From Geodermatophilus obscurus (GTDB lineage Bacteria; Actinomycetota; Actinomycetes; Mycobacteriales; Geodermatophilaceae), in contig NZ_FRDM01000005.1 of the NCBI RefSeq assembly GCF_900143215.1, forward strand, positions 62,001-126,000: a DNA stretch of 64,000 nucleotides, written 5' to 3'. The notes under the pieces are model-generated. The model ran no database searches, was not told the DNA's origin, and worked only from the letters and a program-made list of their open reading frames with translations. Positions 35,325 through 43,386 of this stretch are shown piece after piece (position 1 is the first letter of the stretch; each line of letters starts with the position of its first letter). Both the position numbers and the translations under genes were made by a program.

Positions 35325-35520
35325 GGAGTCTCGCCTTCTCGCTGTTGGACCCGCGGCGACGGGGTCCGGACGACTCGGATCGTCCCGGACGACCTCGTCC
35401 TGGAGATTGACACATCGAACTGCACGGTACCGGGGGTCGCTGCCGGGCGGCCGGGCCGCCTCGGATCGCGGACGCACCCCGGCCCCCGTCCTCGCGGGGA
35501 GGAAGAGGGCCGCGCAGGTC

Positions 35521-35539
35521 AGATGTCGTGGTACATCGC
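35521..35539 (-). repeat. Degenerate copy of the glnA 3' end
   Basis: AGATGTCGTGGTACATCGC differs at one base from the glnA1 3' end at 49215. On the minus strand it reads AMYHDI then TGA, where GlnA ends AMYYDI. It is probably a leftover attachment site. The surrounding 35325-35622 holds no other recognisable feature. Confidence 0.65.
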
Positions 35540-35622
35540 AGACCTTCCCGAGACCGTCGACCCTGATCGGCTGTCGACGGTGTTGATCATGTGGTGCGCC
35601 TCGCCGGCGCACCCTTGAGCGC

Positions 35623-36036
35623 TCACTCGGCTTCGGCCACGTACATGGTGTTCCCGTCGAGGTCCCAGAACTCGAACATCAACGGTGCTGTGGGCCAGTC
35701 GAGGAGGTCACCGACCCTCAGTCCGAGGTCGACGAGGCGGGCATGCGCCGCACGAGCATCGGGGGTGATGAAGCGGATGCCGGTGTCGATGCCGGTGGGC
35801 AGTGCGTCGGTCGTCGCGATCACGCTCAGCGTGGTGCCTCCACCAGGTGGAGCCATGCCGATCCAGCGGAAGTCGACATCGACGTCCCCGTCGAAGCGGG
35901 TCTCGAAACCGAGTTCCTCGAAGAGCCGCTTCGTGGCGTCCTGATCCGACACTGCGATGGCGACGGTCGAGATCCCCGTGAGCGTGGGTGCCTGCGTGGT
36001 CATGAAAGGTAGACGAGCGGGGAGCGCAGGGTTCAT
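35623..36036 (-). CDS. VOC (glyoxalase/bleomycin-resistance) family protein
   Basis: A protein of about 137 residues with the paired beta-alpha-beta-beta-beta modules of the VOC fold. It begins TLTGISTVAIAVSDQDATKRLFEELGF and ends TAPLMFEFWDLDGNTMYVAEAE. The metal-ligand Glu in FEFWDLDGN is present; the first module has Ala where many have His, so metal binding is unclear. ATG 36036 was chosen for its GGAG; ATG 36003 would give a shorter N-terminus. It lies between two copies of the glnA 3' end, so it may be cargo of an older, decayed insertion. Confidence 0.8.
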   Translation of the reverse strand: MNPALPARLPFMTTQAPTLTGISTVAIAVSDQDATKRLFEELGFETRFDGDVDVDFRWIGMAPPGGGTTLSVIATTDALPTGIDTGIRFITPDARAAHARLVDLGLRVGDLLDWPTAPLMFEFWDLDGNTMYVAEAE

Positions 36037-36202
36037 CGGAGCCACTCCGTTCCGGCCGCCATCACCCACGCCCACCGGGGGTCACTTCCCGTGGGCGTCG
36101 GTCAGACGGTCCGTCGAGCGGGCGGCCGGAGGCCGAGGAGGTGGCTGAGCTGCCGAGTGAGCAGCCCTGCGAGCGAACGGACTGGGACACGACTGAGACG
36201 CG

Positions 36203-36242
36203 AGAGGGGCCCGACCTGGGCTCTGCCCGGTCAGGCCCCTCT
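36203..36242 (-). terminator. Hairpin probably belonging originally to glnA1
   Basis: AGAGGGGCC (36203-36211) pairs with GGCCCCTCT (36234-36242). It lies eight bases beyond the TGA of the glnA 3'-end copy at 36251, in the orientation of a glnA terminator. No such hairpin is seen beyond the intact glnA stop at 49213. Confidence 0.6.
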
Positions 36243-36250
36243 GGGGACTC

Positions 36251-36276
36251 AGATGTCGTAGTACATCGCGAACTCG
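36251..36276. repeat. Left attachment site (attL) of the glnA island
   Basis: A 26-bp exact direct copy of 49215-49240, beginning AGATGTCGTAGTACATCGCG. On the minus strand it encodes EFAMYYDI and a TGA stop. Confidence 0.85.
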
Positions 36277-36676
36277 CCCCGCGTGATTGGTCACCCGCGG
36301 CTGTCAATGGATATCGCGGTTGACCTACACTCTTGTGTTGGCCAGCATCGGCCGAGGATGGTCCGGGCTGAGCGTCTTGGGGACTGGATGGGGACTGGAT
36401 GGGGACTGGCGGCAGGCTCCCCGGTGACGGCGCGGTGCGCGGTTGGCTGCCTTGACCCATGGCTGCGGAACGGAATCCGGCTCCCACGTCGGCACGCCCG
36501 CGGTATCGGCGACGCGCGTCCCACCCGATCAGCGTGCCGGCTGTCTCGGTCGCGGGAAGGGCGCTTCGCGCCCCTTCGGGATCGGCCTGCGGCCGACCCT
36601 TCCCTCGACCAGCGCCAGCCGGATCGGGCGGGTTGTGGGAAGCGCAGGGGAGTGTGGACGGCGGGCCGCTCCGTCA

Positions 36677-36775
36677 GGCTGGCTGCACCACTACAACCAC
36701 CACCGGCCCCACACCGCCCTCGGCAACCTCCCACCCATCACCCGATGCACCAACCTCCCCGGTCAGTACATCTAG
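36677..36775 (+). pseudogene. IS481-type transposase C-terminal remnant
   Basis: The reading GWLHHYNHHRPHTALGN, continuing PPITRCTNLPGQYI then a stop, is the characteristic C-terminus of IS481-family transposases. Upstream, 36277-36676 shows no intact transposase frame, only scattered high-GC frames, so over 90 percent of the gene is missing or scrambled. No terminal inverted repeats were found. Confidence 0.75.
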
Positions 36776-36810
36776 CCGAGTGGGCCGCAGGGACCGGTTC
36801 GTGCGCGCCG

Positions 36811-37464
36811 TCAATTCTTGATGCGACCTGTTTCGTACGCCCACATGGCGATCTCTACGCGGTTCCGGGCGTGGAGCTTTCGCATGAGGCTGGCGAGGTG
36901 GGCTTTGACGGTGCTTGGGGTGATGTAGAGCTCGCTGGCGATCTCATTGTTGGTGCGGCCTTGGGCCACAGGCACGAGGACTTCCTCCTCGCGGGCGGTG
37001 AGCGGTTCTGTCGGCTGCCTCGGTGGTGAGGTCTGTGCGTGGGCGAACGCTGCGAGCAGTCGGACAGTCACGCTCGGTGCGATCAGTGCGTCTCCGTCGG
37101 CGGCGGCGTGGATGGCCTGGGTCAGCAGGGCGGGTCCGGCGTCCTTGAGCAGGAACCCGCGGGCGCCGGCTTTGAGCGCCCCGTGGACGTACTCGTCGAG
37201 GTCGAAGGTGGTGATGACCACGATCGGCAGGGGGTCGGTGACGTCGGGGCCGGCGAGGCGTCGGGTGGCCTCGATGCCGTCCATCAGCGGCATTCGGATG
37301 TCGAACAGGCCGACGTCGGGGCGCAGCTGGAGCGCCAGGCGGACTGCCTCGCGCCCGTCGGCGGCCGCGCCGACCACTTCGATGTCGGGTTGGGCGTCGA
37401 GCAGCATCGTCAGCCCGGTGCGCACGATGGGCTGGTCGTCGGCGATGAGGACCCTGATGCTCAT
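36811..37464 (-). CDS. NarL/LuxR-type response regulator
   Basis: A 217-residue regulator. The receiver domain (residues 1-120) has the acidic pocket in LIADDQPIVR, the phosphorylated Asp in VGLFDIRMPLMDG, Thr in VVITTFD and Lys in GFLLKDAG. The LuxR helix-turn-helix (about 150-215) has LTAREEEVLVPVAQGRTNNEIA and TVKAHLASLMRKL. Its ATG overlaps the kinase stop by ATGA, so the pair is coupled. The order kinase-regulator next to a DUF6326 membrane protein and an ABC ATPase suggests it once controlled them. Confidence 0.93.
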   Translation of the reverse strand: MSIRVLIADDQPIVRTGLTMLLDAQPDIEVVGAAADGREAVRLALQLRPDVGLFDIRMPLMDGIEATRRLAGPDVTDPLPIVVITTFDLDEYVHGALKAGARGFLLKDAGPALLTQAIHAAADGDALIAPSVTVRLLAAFAHAQTSPPRQPTEPLTAREEEVLVPVAQGRTNNEIASELYITPSTVKAHLASLMRKLHARNRVEIAMWAYETGRIKN

Positions 37465-38624
37465 CGTGGCGTCCCGGTTCGGGGCAGGACCGCCTCCACC
37501 CGCCAGCCCCGCTCGGCGGCGGGGCCTGCGTGGAAGGTGCCGCCGAGCAGTGAGGCGCGTTCCCGCATGCCCACCAGTCCGTAGCCCGCTGGGGCGCGGC
37601 CGCCAGCGGCGGAGCCGTCGTCGTCGATGGTCAGCCGTACCCGGTCGGCGTCGCCTGTGACGGCGACGGTGACCTGGGTCGCGTGGCGGGCGTGCCGTCG
37701 AGCGTTGGTGATGGACTCCTGGGCCAGGCGGTAGATCGCGGCCCCGACCGCCGGGCTGAGGTCGTCGAACTCGCCGGAGAGCGTCACCTCGACGCAGGGA
37801 CGCGCCTGGCCATCGGTGGCGAGCTGCTCGACCTCGGCCACGCCGGGCTGCGGCGCGAACTCGGTGTCCTGTGAGGCGCGGAGCACGCCGACGATGGCGC
37901 GCAGCTCGGTGAGGGTGCGGGTCGCTGCGTCCTCGATGACGGCCAGGGCCTCGATGGCACGCTCGGGCTGGGAGGCCGCGATGGCACGTCCTGCTTGGGC
38001 CTGGATGGCGATGCCGGAGACGTGGTGGGCGACGGTGTCGTGGAGTTCACGAGCGAGCTGTTCGCGTTCGCGGGCCTTGGCGTGGTCGATGTCGCGGATG
38101 CGGATCTTCGTCCGATAGCGGATCGCGGCGCCGAGCGCGGCGGCGAACAGGAAGAACCCGTACCCTGCGACCGCCTCCGACAGGCTCATGTGGTCGGCTA
38201 CGTGGGTGATGGGCAGCCAGAGCAGGATGACGCCGAGGCCGCTTGCGGCTTCCCGACCGGAGCCCCACCGGAACAGGGCGTAGGCCAGGATCAGCGCCGC
38301 GGACATGCTGGACAGCAGAGCGCCTTGCGACCCGGTGAGGATTCTGACGATGTCGAGGATCGTCAACGTGCCGAAGGAGACCGCAACCGCGACGAGCGGG
38401 TGCGTGCGTCGCCACAGCAGGGGGCCGAGGACCGCGAGCACATAGAGCAGCAGCAGCGGGCGCGGCGCCAGGTTCGCCGACGTCCAGGCGGCCTGGCGAA
38501 GCACCACTTCCACCAGGGACCAGCAGACCAGTGCTGCGACCAAGGCCCAGTCCCGCGGCCCCCGGTCCGGGGCATTCGTGGGTCGAGGTTCGGCCCACAG
38601 CGCGTGGAGTGCATTGGTGGCCAT
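37461..38624 (-). CDS. NarL-type sensor histidine kinase
   Basis: A 387-residue kinase. The N-terminal half has five or six membrane helices with very short loops, so it probably senses within the membrane. The HisKA_3 dimerisation motif is EREQLARELHDTVAHHVSGI, with the phosphorylated His. The ATPase domain shows LAQESITNARRHA, VRLTIDDDGSAAGG and GYGLVGMRERASLLGG. It partners the overlapping response regulator. The start ATG at 38624 lies seven bases from a TAGGCT -10 box, indicating a leaderless transcript. Confidence 0.92.
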   Translation of the reverse strand: MATNALHALWAEPRPTNAPDRGPRDWALVAALVCWSLVEVVLRQAAWTSANLAPRPLLLLYVLAVLGPLLWRRTHPLVAVAVSFGTLTILDIVRILTGSQGALLSSMSAALILAYALFRWGSGREAASGLGVILLWLPITHVADHMSLSEAVAGYGFFLFAAALGAAIRYRTKIRIRDIDHAKAREREQLARELHDTVAHHVSGIAIQAQAGRAIAASQPERAIEALAVIEDAATRTLTELRAIVGVLRASQDTEFAPQPGVAEVEQLATDGQARPCVEVTLSGEFDDLSPAVGAAIYRLAQESITNARRHARHATQVTVAVTGDADRVRLTIDDDGSAAGGRAPAGYGLVGMRERASLLGGTFHAGPAAERGWRVEAVLPRTGTPR

Positions 38625-38630
38625 CTGATC

Positions 38631-38636
38631 AGCCTA
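38631..38636 (-). promoter_or_regulatory. Candidate -10 box for the two-component genes
   Basis: TAGGCT on the minus strand, ending 6 bases before the ATG at 38624, within the palindrome CCTAGG. Confidence 0.5.
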
Positions 38637-38785
38637 GGCAGCCCGCGTGCTCGGGGTATCGGCCGAAGGTACAAGAACTCGGCTGTGCCAACGGCCAGGT
38701 CGAATCAGGCTCCGGGGCTGATGTGTCCGCCGCCAGCATCCGTGAAGGTGGATGCCCCCACCCGATCAAGCCAAGGAGCATTGTG

Positions 38786-39304
38786 ATGAGAACGCCTCAA
38801 TCCCACACCGCACGAGAGAATCCGGCATCGCGCAGCGCGCTGGAAGATCGGCGCATGCCCGTGCAGGCCAAACTCGCAGCAGCATGGACCAGCGTCATGT
38901 TCCTGTACGCCTACGTGGACATTATCGCCTTCTTCAAGCCAGGCGTCATCGATGACATCCTCGCCGGCAAGGTCTGGGAGTTCGACGTCAGCCAGACGCT
39001 GTTGACCACCTTCCTCGCGCTCATGGCGATCCCGATCCTCATGGTCGTGCTGTCGATGACGCTGCCCGCCCGGGCGAACCGCATCACGAACCTCATCGTG
39101 GCTTCGGTACAGGTCCCCTACGCGGCATTCAACGTGCTGGGCGAGTCCTGGACGTACTTCTACGGCCTTGGCGTCGTACTGGAAGTGATCCTTCTCGCCC
39201 TCATTTTGCGGTACGCCTGGACCTGGCCACGCCGCACCGCATCGCCGGCGACCCTGGCAGCCAGCCTCGACAGCGAGCCACTCCGCACGCCGCAGCAGGC
39301 GTGA
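38786..39304 (+). CDS. DUF6326-like membrane protein
   Basis: A 172-residue protein with four membrane helices. The first contains SVMFLYAYVDIIAFFKPGVIDDILAG and the second TFLALMAIPILMVVLSMTL followed by PARANRITNLIVA, matching the DUF6326 pattern as I recall it. The function is unknown. AAGGAG lies seven bases before the ATG at 38786. It diverges from the histidine kinase across 161 bases, so it may be a target of that two-component system. Confidence 0.75.
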   Translation: MRTPQSHTARENPASRSALEDRRMPVQAKLAAAWTSVMFLYAYVDIIAFFKPGVIDDILAGKVWEFDVSQTLLTTFLALMAIPILMVVLSMTLPARANRITNLIVASVQVPYAAFNVLGESWTYFYGLGVVLEVILLALILRYAWTWPRRTASPATLAASLDSEPLRTPQQA

Positions 39305-39421
39305 CTGCCCGCCCCAGGGCCCGACCATCCTTCGCTCGCCCCACCCGCGGGCACGGTCACCTGTCTCAGCGTTCGCTGTTGAGCACTCCGTCCCACCCCA
39401 TCCCCCAGAACGGTCCCGGTC

Positions 39422-40066
39422 ATGATCGAGGCGCACGAGCTCACCAAGCGCTACGGCGACACCACCGCCGTGCACTCCCTCAGCTTCACGATCGCGCCCG
39501 GGACCGTCACGGGGTTCCTCGGCCCGAACGGCGCCGGCAAGTCCACGACCATGCGCATGATCATGGGACTGGACCGGCCGACGTCGGGCACCGTCACCGT
39601 CAACGGCAAGCCCTACCGGCAGCACCGTGCCCCGCTACGCGAGGTCGGCGCCCCGCTGGAGGCAAGCGCCGTGCACCCCGGCCGCAGCGCCCGCTCACCC
39701 CTGCGCTCCATGGCCGCCACCCACAACATCAAGGTCTCCCGGGTCAGCGAGGTCATCGAGATGACCGGCCTGGCCGGGGTAGCGACGAAGCGCGTCGGAG
39801 GGTTCTCCCTCGGCATGGGCCAGCGCCTGGGCATCGCCGCCGCCCTCCTAGGCGACCCCGGGACGCTCATCCTCGACGAGCCGGTCAACGGGCTCGACCC
39901 CGAGGGCGTGCAGTGGGTCCGCCAGCTCGTGCGTGCCCTTGCGACCTCGGCCGATCACCAGGAGACGGTCGGCGGTCTGGGACATCTCGCTCATCAGGTG
40001 CGAGGAGAGGAAGACGGTTCGTCCTTCGGCGGCCACGCGAACGCGTCACCCCTCGTACCCGACTGA
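39422..40066 (+). pseudogene. ABC transporter ATPase disrupted by a small inversion
   Basis: The first 170 residues are a good bacitracin-type ABC ATPase: Walker A GFLGPNGAGKSTT, signature FSLGMGQRLG and Walker B TLILDEPVNGLDPEG. After QLVRALA the frame turns to nonsense and stops at 40066. The missing part, GRTVFLSSHLMSEMSQTADR, which includes the H-loop His, is encoded on the opposite strand at about 39942-40034. About 90 bases have therefore been inverted. The region downstream to about 40140 retains weak, frameshifted C-terminal sequence. The permease is absent. The product cannot be a working ATPase. Confidence 0.82.
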
Positions 40067-40298
40067 GGAGCCGCGCTGCCCGTACGCGCGGCCTCGAACG
40101 TCTCCCAGCGACACCGCTGACGACCGTGGCAACGGCTCGCTGATGACCGAACCCGGGCACTGAGCCCGACCGAAACCCTCTGCTTGCGGGGTCGCCCAGC
40201 ATCCCCGCCTAGGGCCACCGACCCCACTCCCGGCCTCGACCCGATGCTCCGCCGAATACCGCACCGAGCCAGTCCGCCCACCCTCACCAGGAGTCGTC

Positions 40299-41024
40299 AT
40301 GACCCGTGCCGCCACCACCGCCCCACCGGCGACGCAGATCTCCGGTCAGCCCTATCGCCTCACCGCCGTCCTCGCGCTTCTCGGTGCCGGGCTGCTCGGG
40401 GTCGGGACTTCGCTGCATCCGGCGGACGCTAACCCTGGGGTGCCGGCCGCCGCCTTCTCCGAGTATGCGGCCGACGGCCGCGCGGGGTGGGTCACCGCCC
40501 ACCTGCTGCAGTTCGGCGGCGTAGCCAGCATGACGCTGGCGATGGTCCTGCTGGCCCGGGCGGTGGCCGGACCCGGGGGAGCGGCCTGGGCCCGGGTGAC
40601 TGCGGTGTGCGCCACAGCGGGCTTCGCCACCGCGGCCGTCCTCCAGGCGGTCGACGGCGTGGCGCTCAAGGCCATGGTGGATCTCTGGTCCAGCGCCTCG
40701 GACGACCGCCCGACACTGTTCGCGGCGACCCTGGCCGTTCGTCAGGTCGAGATCGGGCTTGACGCCCTGCTCGCGCTGGTGCTCGCCGCGGCCTTCCTCA
40801 GCCTCGGCGTCGCTCTGCTCACCGCCCCCGCGCGGAGCCGGGGGCTGGGCGGCCTGGCCCTCGCCACCGCAGCCGCGGCCGCGGCCAACGGCCTCGCGCT
40901 GGCCCTCGGCGGCTTCTCCAACACCGCGATGCTCGCCACCACAGCCAGCGGGCTGCTAGGGCTCGCCTTCCTGCTCACCGCTGCAGTCTGGAGCTGGCGC
41001 CGGGCGGCGACCCGACAGGAATGA
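40299..41024 (+). CDS. Six-helix membrane protein (DUF4386-like)
   Basis: A 241-residue integral membrane protein. Helices are visible at about residues 20-40, 65-88, 98-118, 145-168, 178-200 and 205-230. The segment LHPADANPGVPAAAFSEYAADGRAGWVTAHLLQF and later GGFSNTAMLATTASGLLGLAFL fit a group of uncharacterised actinobacterial membrane proteins; DUF4386 is the nearest name I can offer. It begins 232 bases after the broken ABC ATPase gene and takes the place expected for a permease, but it does not look like one. Confidence 0.65.
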   Translation: MTRAATTAPPATQISGQPYRLTAVLALLGAGLLGVGTSLHPADANPGVPAAAFSEYAADGRAGWVTAHLLQFGGVASMTLAMVLLARAVAGPGGAAWARVTAVCATAGFATAAVLQAVDGVALKAMVDLWSSASDDRPTLFAATLAVRQVEIGLDALLALVLAAAFLSLGVALLTAPARSRGLGGLALATAAAAAANGLALALGGFSNTAMLATTASGLLGLAFLLTAAVWSWRRAATRQE

Positions 41025-41061
41025 GCCCTCGGCCGGCCCGCCTGGGTCAGGCTGCGTCACC

Positions 41062-41130
41062 GGAACCGACTACGGCGACGTTCGCGCCGTTCACCAATCG
41101 GCCGCCGGTGTCCCGCAGGGGATCCCTTGG
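41062..41130 (+). repeat. Imperfect 69-bp direct repeat, left copy
   Basis: Contains GGAACCGACTACGGCGACGT (41062-41081) and, 19 bases on, GCCGCCGGTGTCCCGCAGGG (from 41101). The partner is at 42877-42946. The rest of 41025-41302 is non-coding except for the dyad before the ferritin-like gene. Confidence 0.65.
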
Positions 41131-41246
41131 GAGGGGGCACGTCGGTCGGGGACCGGCTGGCGGCACCCGATCAGGGCGACGGTCGGTTTGGGGGAGCGGC
41201 GGAGCAACGGGGGCTACGTCAGCCGAGTGGGCGTGACAGGGCTCAC

Positions 41247-41275
41247 TGCTAGCAATGCGCTTGCAACAGTTAGCA
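41247..41275 (+). promoter_or_regulatory. Nested inverted repeats upstream of the ferritin-like gene
   Basis: Outer arms TGCTA (41247) and TAGCA (41271), inner arms GCAA and TTGC around TGCGC. It lies 28 bases before the start codon and is a plausible operator. Confidence 0.4.
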
Positions 41276-41302
41276 CCCGGGTCCTGAGGGCACAGTGAAC
41301 AC

Positions 41303-42274
41303 ATGGCCAACAACAACAAGATCGTTAACCAGCTTCGCGCCCTCGTGCTCCTCACCAAGACCGAGGAGCAGGTTGCGCGCACCCGCATCTCGCAGGCCCG
41401 GACCGACGCCGTCCGCCGCGAGCTCACGCAGAACGCCGACAACGCCGCGGCGCGCACCATCGAGATCACCGAGGCCCTCCGTTCTCTCGGCGGTGTCCCG
41501 GACGTCGTCACCCCGGCCCTCGGCCGGCTCTCCGCGACGCTGAAGGCCACCTTCGAGCAGGCGGCTCCCGTCGAGGAGGCGCTGCTGAGCGACCTGTCAC
41601 TCGAGCACCAGCTGCTCGACCGCGCCACCTACGTCAAGGTCCTCGCCGAGCAGGCCGAGGAGACCCAGGTGCGCCGGCTGGCCGAGAAGCTCATCGGCGC
41701 CCACCAGGCAACCGTCGAGTGGCTGACCGTCGTGCTCGCCGAGGAGGCCCTCGGTGGCCCCGCCGCGCTCGTCGCGACCCCGGTCCAGAAGGTCGCCGGC
41801 GGCGTGGCCCGCGCGGTCAACGCCCCGGCCCGCTTCTGGGCGAACAGGGTCAACAACGCCGTGGACACCGTCAAGCACGCCGGTGAGGAGACCTCCGACC
41901 GGTTCTCCGCCGTCACCGACCGCGCCGCGCAGCTCACCGACGCCGTCCGCGAGACGCTCACCGCCGGCCGCAGCGCCTCGCTGCGTCGCGCCGAGCAGAT
42001 CGCCCGCCGCGAGGGCAACAAGGACGCCGCCAAGGCCGCCCGGACCGCCCGCGAGGAGCTCGGTGATGTCTCCGCCGACGAGCTGCCGATCAAGAACTTC
42101 GACCAGCTCTCGGTCGGCGACGCCGTGAAGGCCATCAAGGGCCTCCAGGAGTCGCACGACCTCCGCGTGATCATCCGCTACGAGGAGACCGGCAAGAGCC
42201 GGGCGAACGTGGTCAGCGCCGCGCAGACCCAGCTCGCCTCGCTGGCCAAGGAGGCCGTGGGCGTCGACGCCTGA
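41303..42274 (+). CDS. Ferritin-like helical protein with C-terminal extension
   Basis: A 323-residue, almost wholly helical protein. The first 150 residues look like a ferritin-like four-helix bundle (ITEALRSLGGVPDVVTPALG, LSLEHQLLDRATYVKVLAEQ, VRRLAEKLIGAHQATVEWL), with few of the usual iron ligands obvious. The middle (about 165-235) is an Ala/Thr-rich amphipathic helix like those of lipid-binding or HBHA-like proteins. The end, LPIKNFDQLSVGDAVKAIKGL, continuing LRVIIRYEETGKSRANVV, is a small separate domain. No signal peptide is present. A strong terminator follows. Confidence 0.68.
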   Translation: MANNNKIVNQLRALVLLTKTEEQVARTRISQARTDAVRRELTQNADNAAARTIEITEALRSLGGVPDVVTPALGRLSATLKATFEQAAPVEEALLSDLSLEHQLLDRATYVKVLAEQAEETQVRRLAEKLIGAHQATVEWLTVVLAEEALGGPAALVATPVQKVAGGVARAVNAPARFWANRVNNAVDTVKHAGEETSDRFSAVTDRAAQLTDAVRETLTAGRSASLRRAEQIARREGNKDAAKAARTAREELGDVSADELPIKNFDQLSVGDAVKAIKGLQESHDLRVIIRYEETGKSRANVVSAAQTQLASLAKEAVGVDA

Positions 42275-42289
42275 TCCCGCAGAACACTT

Positions 42290-42328
42290 GGAGGGTCCAC
42301 GCCCCGCTCGTCGGGGCGTGGGCCCTCC
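42290..42328 (+). terminator. Strong hairpin after the ferritin-like gene
   Basis: GGAGGG-T-CCACGCCCCG pairs with CGGGGCGTGG-G-CCCTCC around a CTCGT loop, 17 paired bases with one internal mismatch. Confidence 0.8.
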
Positions 42329-42377
42329 GTGCGTCCGCGGGCCCGTTCCGTAGCGCCGTGCGGGGAAGGCTCCGACC

Positions 42378-42786
42378 ATGAGCATCACCCGAGGCCCTAG
42401 CAGCGGAGGTCTCGCTTCCCACTGCCACCACCCGCTTGACTTGCTCAGTCGCCGCGACAACGGCAACACCACCCTCAACACGGTCAGTGACGACGACGAG
42501 AACGGCTGGGCATCGTTCCGCGACACCTCGCTGGACACCTAAGAGGCGCTCGAGCTGCTCACCCTGGGCGAGAGGTGGTCTCCCGGAAGGCTCACAACAG
42601 CCAGCTGATCGGCAGCCGCGCGGCCCGGCCCGGCGCCGCGAGCTGGGAGCAGATCGCCGAGGCCCTCGGCGCCCCGCGGACTCCGCGAGGAACTGCTTCA
42701 ACGAGGCCATCGCCGAGCGACTGGACGCCGACACCGCAGCCGCAGCCGCAGCCTGCGACCTGGCCGGCGCGCGCCCCGTCCGCTGA
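42378..42786 (+). pseudogene. Decayed small helix-turn-helix protein gene
   Basis: An ATG at 42378 opens 54 codons ending DENGWASFRDTSLDT and a TAA. Directly after it, in shifting frames, come EALELLTLGE, SRKAHNSQLIGSRAARPGAA and SWEQIAEALGAP, then a tail ending GARPVR. Together they resemble actinobacterial small proteins with a GASWEQIGEALG helix-turn-helix. At least one stop and two frameshifts break it. The remaining 42787-43013 holds only the right copy of the 69-bp repeat and a possible LuxR-end remnant on the minus strand. Confidence 0.55.
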
Positions 42787-42876
42787 CCGTCCCTACCGTC
42801 CCGACTCGCGGGCCCGGAGCACCGCCTCGACGCGGTCCCGAGCCTGCAGCTTGAGCCGGCGCTTGGTATCGCAAGA

Positions 42877-42946
42877 GGAACCCGCTACGGCGACGTCCTA
42901 TGGGCCAGCGCAGCCAGCCGCCGGTGTCTCGCAGGGGATCCCCTTG
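42877..42946 (+). repeat. Imperfect 69-bp direct repeat, right copy
   Basis: GGAACCCGCTACGGCGACGT (42877-42896) and GCCGCCGGTGTCTCGCAGGG (from 42917) match the copy at 41062 with a few substitutions and one extra base. The pair brackets the ferritin-like gene. Confidence 0.65.
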
Positions 42947-43013
42947 CGGTCATGACTTGGCGTGGTGGTCAAGGACGTCCGTGGCGTCCGATACCGGTTC
43001 GACTGCCGGGGCG

Positions 43014-43337
43014 TCAGGGGATGCTCGATGAGTACGAGCGCGACTCGCCGACGTCGATCACCTCCAACAGCCGCTGAGTGAGCGCGACGCCTTCCAGCAA
43101 GGTGCGGTGATCTGCGCGCTCTGGATCAGCGATGTAGGCGTCGTACCCGGCCCGGGAACCGAAGGAGACGATGTGTACCTCGGCCTGTCCATCTGCCGTG
43201 CGCAGGCGTCGTTCCAGGCGACCGTCGTGCCGCTCAAGCAGGGGGAGCACGGCGGCTTCGTACCGCTGGAATGTCTCGACGCCTTCGCGCGCGACGTCCG
43301 CCACCATGACCAAGGTCAGTCGGGTCTGCGCGCTCAT
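43014..43337 (-). CDS. DUF1330-like dimeric alpha/beta-barrel protein
   Basis: A 107-residue protein of the ferredoxin-like alpha+beta barrel type. The layout TRLTLVMVADVAREGVETFQRYEAAVLPLLERHDG, then EVHIVSFGSRAGYDAYIADPER, matches DUF1330 and related small proteins. The function is unknown; relatives act in quinone or small-molecule turnover. ATG 43337 begins the recognisable domain, and residues upstream in the frame are shadow coding. It is 49 bases downstream of the reductase gene on the same strand and may share its transcript. Confidence 0.75.
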   Translation of the reverse strand: MSAQTRLTLVMVADVAREGVETFQRYEAAVLPLLERHDGRLERRLRTADGQAEVHIVSFGSRAGYDAYIADPERADHRTLLEGVALTQRLLEVIDVGESRSYSSSIP

Positions 43338-43386
43338 GCAGCGACGGTAAGTGTGCTTGGGGCGGCTTGTGCCGTAAGCGGATCGG

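Noticed and set aside
42789-42870. C-terminal end of a LuxR regulator on the minus strand (LQARDRVEAVLRARESGR)
   Set aside because: The resemblance is to a short, common helix only; no helix-turn-helix or receiver sequence remains, so I could not support a feature.
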